From the NCBI RefSeq assembly GCF_000003605.2, contig NW_003140815.1:781293-804400 (forward strand): a stretch of DNA of 23,108 nt, written 5' to 3'. The translations under genes were made by a program, and so were the position numbers. This stretch comes from Saccoglossus kowalevskii. Lineage: Eukaryota; Hemichordata; Enteropneusta; Harrimaniidae. The first letter of the stretch is position 1. Each line of letters begins with the position of its first letter. The notes below the pieces were generated by a model. It did not search any database. It worked only from the letters and a program-made list of their open reading frames with translations, and was not told where the DNA came from. Shown here one piece after another: positions 17,708 through 23,108 of the stretch.

Positions 17708-20700
17708 GTATAATTTAATGTGGGTGGTTTTGGTGAGGGGTTATATGAGAACAAGATGATTTCCCTGCTTCAGACTTGATTATTTGCTTCCACAATCAGC
17801 TTCAGTATGGACTAACATCATTGAAAGAAAAAACAAGGTTATGAGTTGGGTAGATTGGATTAAATCTGTGTGTGTGAGGTTAGGGGTGAAAATGCTTGTT
17901 AAGATTGCTAAACATTGTAAGAATGAGAAATACCGTAAATCATTTTATTTTCACTGCTAGAAATGTTTACATTCAGAATTGTATGACATTCATTAGACAA
18001 TATTTTGTGAAAGTCTCTGACACTCCATGTTAGCTTTCAGAGAGATTTTCACGACTATAAAATTGCTTGATTTTTACTAACGCACAAAATAATATACAGT
18101 ACCGATACTTACATTAGGTATTAAATATACACATTTGTAATAATCAACATTTCCCATAATGAAAGTTTGACTAAAATTCATAAAATTTAAGTTTATTCAG
18201 ATTTTGATTCGACTGGTTTAAAGCAGTACACATCAATTTGCTGTGCATTCTCTCATTTTTTTTTTACACAGGATTCAAATGTAACTATCATGTAATACTA
18301 GTTTCCGTGGCTACAGTAAAATCTTTATTAGAAGCCTCGATTGCTATTAAAATGGTAAATGTACAATGCAACAGAGATGATGTGGCTTTTATTGGTGCAT
18401 CTATACATTTGGAACTTTTGGTTCTCAATTGTTTAAAAAGAATGGTTGTAGCCTATATTGGGGATGCAGCTGCTAATACAGATTCTGAAATAATAGAGAT
18501 CCACTTAGTGAATTTTAAATAAACCAAGACCGTATTTTGCACTGATTTTATTTCCCTACTGTGTCCTCTAATTTGTTATACCGATGAAATTTCATTTGAG
18601 GAATCCATAGATCAAACACTGAAACTAAAATTATAATAAGGCCACATCTCCCTAAAAAATTACACAGAAGATTCAATAACTTTAGGTCTGTTTGTAGTTG
18701 TTGACAGTTACATATAAATGAGTACAATTTGTTGTCAAGTTAGACAGGCGTCAAAATGGTTCCACTACTAGCATTTTACTACTTTACTTTGAACAAAGGC
18801 CACTTTGTGTATAACCAGTCTCAGGTATCAGATGACTATTGAATATTGGTGGAGAGCAAATAAATATTAAATTAAATCTAACCACTTAACACATTTAATT
18901 CAAATATTTCTAGAACAAATGCCAGTACATTACGTGTACCGATAGTTTCTGCATGCCAAAATATGTAACAAAGTCATATATAATATATTAATCTTAAATT
19001 AATGAGTCAATTTATTTGTAATTATTCTTCATGAACGTTCTTCAATCTTTAAATTATTAATAATAATTGTCTCTAATTGTCACAATTTGTGATATCTTAA
19101 AATTCTTTACGCCAAACATGTTTAGTGTTAAAAGGTAGTTTTCTTTGTTGTGACCAGTTGCCACTTTGATATTAAAAGCAGTAATACTTGAATTCTTCCG
19201 GACTTCATATTTAATTTGTAAATGGTACCTTTCAGCTTCAAAGTTTCCAGTCAAGCATTAATGCTAAATTATATCTACTGATATTTAAAATTTTTACTCC
19301 ATGTATTTCAGAAAAAAACCCTGACATTAAATCAAACAATAGCATCTCTCCAGTCTGAACATTTCATTAAAATATTGAAATTAATTAATTAACCGTAGAC
19401 ATTGCAAACAATATGACATTTTATTGAAAATACAAAAAAATGTAGTACTTCAACAAAATACATCTGACAGAAGTCCTAGAATATAGTCGATCACAATTCA
19501 GGACCATTTTCTTTGGCAGCTTCAGCTATTGATGCATTATAAATGTGAATTAAAGACGTGAAATTTGTATTCTGTATGCATGTATTGATTGATTCACTGC
19601 TGTTGGTAATGAGCTGAATTGAGCACATTAACGTTATGTGTAAAACGTTAAATTTGTTCATATACTCAATTCAAATATGTCTAGAACAAATAATTAATTG
19701 CTGGCAAATAAAATTAAAAAGTCTGTTCTCATTGAATTTTTTTTTAGGCGTAATAGTCCTGGCCGAAACATTAAATCTAAACAGTTCAGTTGCTAAGAAT
19801 GTTTCGCTGTCAGTTGATTTAATTTAGGAGAAAACAACATGTGATAAATATTAGCATTGTTTAGATCACCATCAAATATGTACTCTACATATCCTGAATG
19901 CTTACAAGACTCTCACATTTTCATTTACGAGGATACATCCTTCCATTTATGAGAATTTGTTTACAGGTGTCTTTGACTGAAAAATAATGTTTAAAAAAAA
20001 ATTTCTATACTGTAAAATACTTTATGTTCGCTTGGAATTAATTTTCACTGAGAAAATGATTGATTGAAAATAAAGTCCAGTGAATATACCTTTTTTCTTA
20101 TATTTTACATTTAACTCGTCTAAAATCAGTGAAAATAACTTTTCAGTGAAAATTAATTCCAGCTAAAATATAGTATTTTACAGTATTTTGACTTTTTAAA
20201 TTAGTTATTTGAATTCCTAGTAGGCAGATAAAAATAAATATGTAATAATAAACTCAACTTGTGTTTCAAAAAATAAAATGAAAACAAGAAAATTATCAGA
20301 CTGCTAATTGTAAACAAGAGAAATGATTGACTATTTTAAACTCCTTATGTTTTTTTGTATTCACAGATTTACATTTCAAACTAGTCATGGCAAAAGGTAT
20401 AACTCCTAAAAAAGGTAAGTTTATGGTGTGACATGTAGTTTTCACACTGTAAAGCATGTAAATTTTCACTGCAATTTGATGATGGCAGTGACATTCATGA
20501 GGACAAATTTGCACAAAAGTTGCTATGACAACATGTATTTAAGACCCCAGTGAAAAGTCGTTGTGACTACACGTCTTCAGGATCCCAGTGTAAAGTTGAT
20601 GTGACTACATGACCTCCCAGGACCCTGCTACAAAGTTTTGCAAGTCTCATCGACTCACGAAAATCCCTCCCGTGCAAAATAATTAGGTTTACTTTTAAGA

Positions 20701-21135
20701 TAGAAACCATTTCTAGAAATTTACTTATTTGTGGATTTAGATAGACATGTACAACACGTGTAAGTTACAATGTTTCAACAAAATTTACACAAGGACTATG
20801 ATGAAAAAACTTTAAAAAATATCCTACTGTTAATTGATCCCCTACTCTTTCTTGTAGTCATTATTGCTAGAATTCAGTATTTCTTTTATGTTTCCAGTTC
20901 TGCAGTCTGATTACCAAAATTATATTCTTATAAATTATTTGACTGTTTTTCTGCTAATAATTTAGACAACCCCAAAATAGTTATTTATTCATGGGCAAAT
21001 TAGTAGAATTGCTTGGATGCTTAAACATTGTGCATTCTTTTAATATAGTTTTTTTTTTGTTTTTTTTTTTTTAAGAATTAAGTGAGGTGTCACTCCGTTC
21101 AAGAGATGCCAGTAGTAGCAGTAGTCGATCACAAG
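17398..21135 (+). CDS. CCDC74: CCDC74-like coiled-coil protein, 5' part (exons 1-3; continues beyond window)
   Basis: Exons 17398-17707, 20367-20414 and 21076-21135 join with consistent phase 1 junctions to give 139 codons plus one base; the 3' end lies past the window. Residues 1-62 are Pro/His-rich and disordered. Residues 66-110 form the conserved CCDC92/74 N-terminal coiled coil: YLEKSLEFLKQQH, then LKSLHEEIDGLKRDNKDLHF, then KLVM. Human CCDC74A, from memory, reads LEKSLQFLQQQH, LHEEIEHLKRENKDLHYKL and IM, so CCDC74 is favoured over CCDC92. CCDC74A/B proteins are reported on spindle microtubules and in ciliated cells. The later conserved WVCINGVWV block of CCDC74 was not found up to 23108, implying a long third intron. 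Confidence 0.85.
17931..18101. mobile_element. Degenerate palindromic MITE, related family
   Basis: Starts TACCGTAAATCATTTTATTT and ends ATAATATACAGTA in intron 1 of the CCDC74-like gene. The left end resembles the TACTGT family; the right end is heavily diverged. About 171 bp. Confidence 0.35.
18272..18523 (+). CDS. Candidate alternative last exon in CCDC74-like intron 1
   Basis: A strong acceptor (about 15 T then acacag) precedes 18272. The exon enters in phase 1, exactly as exon 1 leaves, and stays open for 82 residues to TAA at 18520-18522, which overlaps AATAAA (18518-18523). A T/GT-rich stretch follows, as expected of a cleavage site. The predicted segment begins FKCNYHVILVSVATVKSLLE, is largely helical, and ends EIIEIHLVNFK. 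It has no internal start codon near its beginning. A spliced product would carry the N-terminus and coiled coil without exons 2 onward. I do not recognise the domain. It could be a captured gene fragment or chance. Confidence 0.45.
19748..19827 (+). CDS. Weaker candidate alternative exon in CCDC74-like intron 1
   Basis: An eleven-T tract ending in ag precedes 19748. Read in phase 1 from exon 1 it gives 25 residues beginning VIVLAETLNLNSSVAK, then TAG. The acceptor is strong, but the frame is short enough to be open by chance and no AATAAA follows within about 100 bp. Confidence 0.2.
20008..20185. mobile_element. TA-flanked palindromic MITE, copy 2
   Basis: Left end TACTGTAAAATACTTTATGT; the right end read on the other strand is TACTGTAAAATACTATATTT. 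Both arms continue with GGAATTAATTTTCACTGA, so each arm is about 50 bp and the whole could fold into one hairpin. It is the same family as 10637-10839 in the neighbouring gene. It sits in CCDC74-like intron 1, 180 bp before exon 2. Confidence 0.78.
20367..20414 (+). CDS. CCDC74: CCDC74-like exon 2 (48-nt microexon)
   Basis: Acceptor ttttttgtattcacag, donor gtaagt, phase 1-1. Joined to exon 1 it completes NKDLHFKLVMAKG, directly continuing the human NKDLHYKLIM motif, which makes this short exon secure. Confidence 0.9.
20525..20638. repeat. Three-copy 38-bp tandem repeat
   Basis: Units begin at 20525 (ATGACAACATG), 20563 (GTGACTACACG) and 20601 (GTGACTACATG). Each carries a GGAYCCCAGTG/CCCAGTG-like centre and a final AAAG-T stretch. 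Lies in intron 2, 110 bp after exon 2. Units are imperfect, so the array is not recent. Confidence 0.7.
21076..21135 (+). CDS. CCDC74: CCDC74-like exon 3 (60 nt, Ser-rich)
   Basis: Acceptor with a T run of about 20 ending ttaag, donor gtgagt, phase 1-1. It encodes ELSEVSLRSRDASSSSSRSQ, a low-complexity Ser-rich linker. Support is the strong splice sites and phase; similarity is not informative here. Confidence 0.75.
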
Positions 21136-23108
21136 GTGAGTGTTTACAACATGGGTGTCATAAGATTAATAAAGTATATAAAGCAGCTTCCTACAATGAG
21201 CATTCTGGGATGAAATCTGAGTGATCCACACTTGGGGACTGTCCACAATTGTAGTCACACGTATTGTCCCACCAGAGAGGTACCTCATGGTAATCTGCAG
21301 CTTTTTCAATGCACACTAACATTTGGCATTTTTATATTGCAACAAACCCTGCGACACTGAATGCACAAATATAAAATGACCTTATAATACTATTTTCTCC
21401 CCCACTGCCTGCAATGTCACGCCCGTGATTTATCATAACTGTTTTTATGTATAGACGTTATCCATCTAGAGACATTTCACTGCAGCCACCATACAATAGA
21501 TTATTCAATATCTGTGTCATGAGAACCTCTCCCAAGGGCTGCTACCATTATTGAGTTCCAAAGGACATTGTCCAAGAAACATTTTCAATAGAAACTTTTT
21601 TCCCCCTAGTGATCGAATACGACTGTAGACATGGTTTTCTATTGTGTTGTTCTGGGTGGATTATTTTTTTAATGATACATATAATACCACTACTGCTACT
21701 AATTCGCACAATCCATCCTTTGAGCTCTATCCCCAATTATTCTGTCCAGTTTTCGTCTCTTTGTAAAAATTTATCATTCGCACTCTTAGTTTAATAGAAC
21801 CAATGTGTTGATGTTTAAATGGTTAAATTGGACTACTCTTCTTCTTCTGCAATCATTAGTGTGTTTTTTTCTAAAAAGCGACAGGTGGCTAAATTAATAG
21901 TATTGTTTGTATACCAGTTGAATGTCAATTTAGCCATTGGAGGACTGAAAATCAGATAATGCCCCCACCCCCCACCCCTGTTGCTGAAAATAACAATCAA
22001 GATTGTACTGTATTTTGATTACACTACACTTTTTAATCACCCGTGTAAAATTGAATGCGCCTGTTGTGTGTCAATGTTCTCTGTGAGTGTTGTTGACAAT
22101 GATGTGAAATCTGTGTGTTATTGGAGAGGAACAAAGCCATGCTCCACAGAACCGCTTAATTACTTGTGAAAAGTGAGTAGTTTAGTTACCAAAGAGCCCC
22201 CAGTATTGGATTACATTAACATCGTTGCCATGGTAAATCTATGTTTATTTTGAACACTCCCAGTCAACTTGTGCTTTGTTGTTCCTGTATGCATGAAGTT
22301 ACCACTGTTTAAAGCTGATGTGAAAACAAATTTAGTTGAAATGGTTTCATGTGATTTTGTTGTTTGAACACTTTTGTATGCATTTTATTAAAGAGAGAAT
22401 TTTTTTTTCTTGTCCTTTCCTTGCCCATGGTTCTCCTTGTTTTATGTAGATAATTCCCCTTTCTACTTAATAGCATGGTCTATGTCTTCTATGTATGTCT
22501 TCTGTTCACTTAGTTTGATTAAGCTTAACCTGAAAACGTAGAAATTGGCAGTTTGTACACATAAAATTCAGAAACAAATTACTACATAATGAATACTTCA
22601 TTATAAATTTAATCAATAGTTTTAACATAAAAGACATAATTTTCCATTGCCAACAAGTCTTGATTAAACTTTTTGTGTGGAATGTGAATAAAGTTGATTT
22701 GGGGCAAGATTAAAATTCTGTATTAAATAAGATATTAAAGTAGAAGGAAAAGTATTCAGGTTAAAAATCAAACAACACCTGTGTCAACAAAGATATTTAA
22801 AAAAATAACTACAAATTTTTGTCATTCTGGTCACTGTATATATTGCCTTTTTACAATCTAATCTAAATGCCCCTGTTTGTTGCTTATCAAATGCATGATA
22901 GAATTCGCATTTACAGTAATTGCAGATCTTGAAGGCGTCATACTGCTTTGTTATAGTGGGGAAAGTTGACGGTGTTGAAAAAAGGGTTTTGGAGTTGCAT
23001 GACTTGTTTCTGTCTGTTAACAACTCTGCATGTGACAACCAGTGAATAGGTTTAGAGAGAAAGTTGTCTAGGTTGCTATAATTGAAAACTATGTCAGAAT
23101 GACTCGTG
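21136..23108 (+). other. CCDC74-like intron 3 (partial), no further exon found
   Basis: AT-rich. It contains a C-rich run at 21961-21980 (G-rich on the minus strand, possible quadruplex) and an X-box-like word GTTGCCATGGTAAA at 22224-22237 (one mismatch). Open frames at 21981-22169 (+) and 22784-23038 (-) have no splice, start or domain support. No exon matching the central CCDC74 region was seen. Confidence 0.5.

Noticed and set aside
21609-21794. Possible further CCDC74-like exon after tccccctag
   Set aside because: The phase 1 reading (VIEYDCRHGF...) shows no resemblance to CCDC74 and no good donor follows.
22784-23038. 84-codon minus-strand frame with CNYCKC
   Set aside because: A single CxxC-like motif, no start context, no splice support; best explained as a chance frame in an intron.
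1-23108. CRISPR arrays, bacterial operons, phage or viral genes
   Set aside because: Nothing of this kind is seen; spliced animal genes and eukaryotic repeats account for the window.

Overview
This is a stretch of AT-rich animal nuclear DNA (roughly two thirds A+T by eye). The evidence is split genes with GT-AG introns, polypyrimidine acceptors, microsatellites, palindromic MITEs and animal-type promoter motifs (YY1-like, CACGTG E-box, CCAAT, RFX X-box). The proteins are bilaterian-like but clearly diverged from human. Frequent ACATGTAT words and TACTGTAAAATAC-type fold-back repeats fit a marine invertebrate, but I cannot name the phylum or species.

Two protein-coding genes lie head to head. 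The minus-strand gene fills positions 761 to about 12,200. It is the orthologue of human KIAA0753 (moonraker/MNR/OFIP), a centriolar-satellite and distal-centriole protein. I rebuilt 14 coding exons, all with GT-AG junctions and all phase-consistent, giving a complete 988-residue protein; human is about 967. A spliced non-coding first exon (donor at 12095) sits in a promoter with a YY1-type element, an E-box, a CCAAT box and a TCGCGAGA word.

The plus-strand gene begins at 17398 and runs off the right end. Exons 1-3 (17398-17707, 20367-20414, 21076-21135) encode the N-terminal coiled coil of a CCDC74-type protein (CCDC92/74 N-terminal domain), implicated in spindle and ciliary microtubule biology. 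Its first intron holds an open, phase-matched 83-codon segment behind a strong acceptor, ending in a stop that overlaps AATAAA. This looks like an undescribed alternative last exon and is the most interesting coding observation here.

The roughly 5.2-kb interval between the genes (12,230-17,340) has no convincing gene. It does hold two small DNA-transposon relics with target-site duplications (14181-14443 with a 9-bp duplication; 15649-15757), a cluster of perfect stem-loops (14466-14761), a full X-box (15167-15180), a CTCF-like site (15459-15472), a pair of inverted octamers (16735-16771) and a TTAC microsatellite tail. Four members of one TA-flanked palindromic repeat family occur in intron 1 of both genes. 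The two genes are not an operon. Their products both act around centrioles, spindle and cilia, so the X-box between them suggests shared ciliary regulation, but that is inference.
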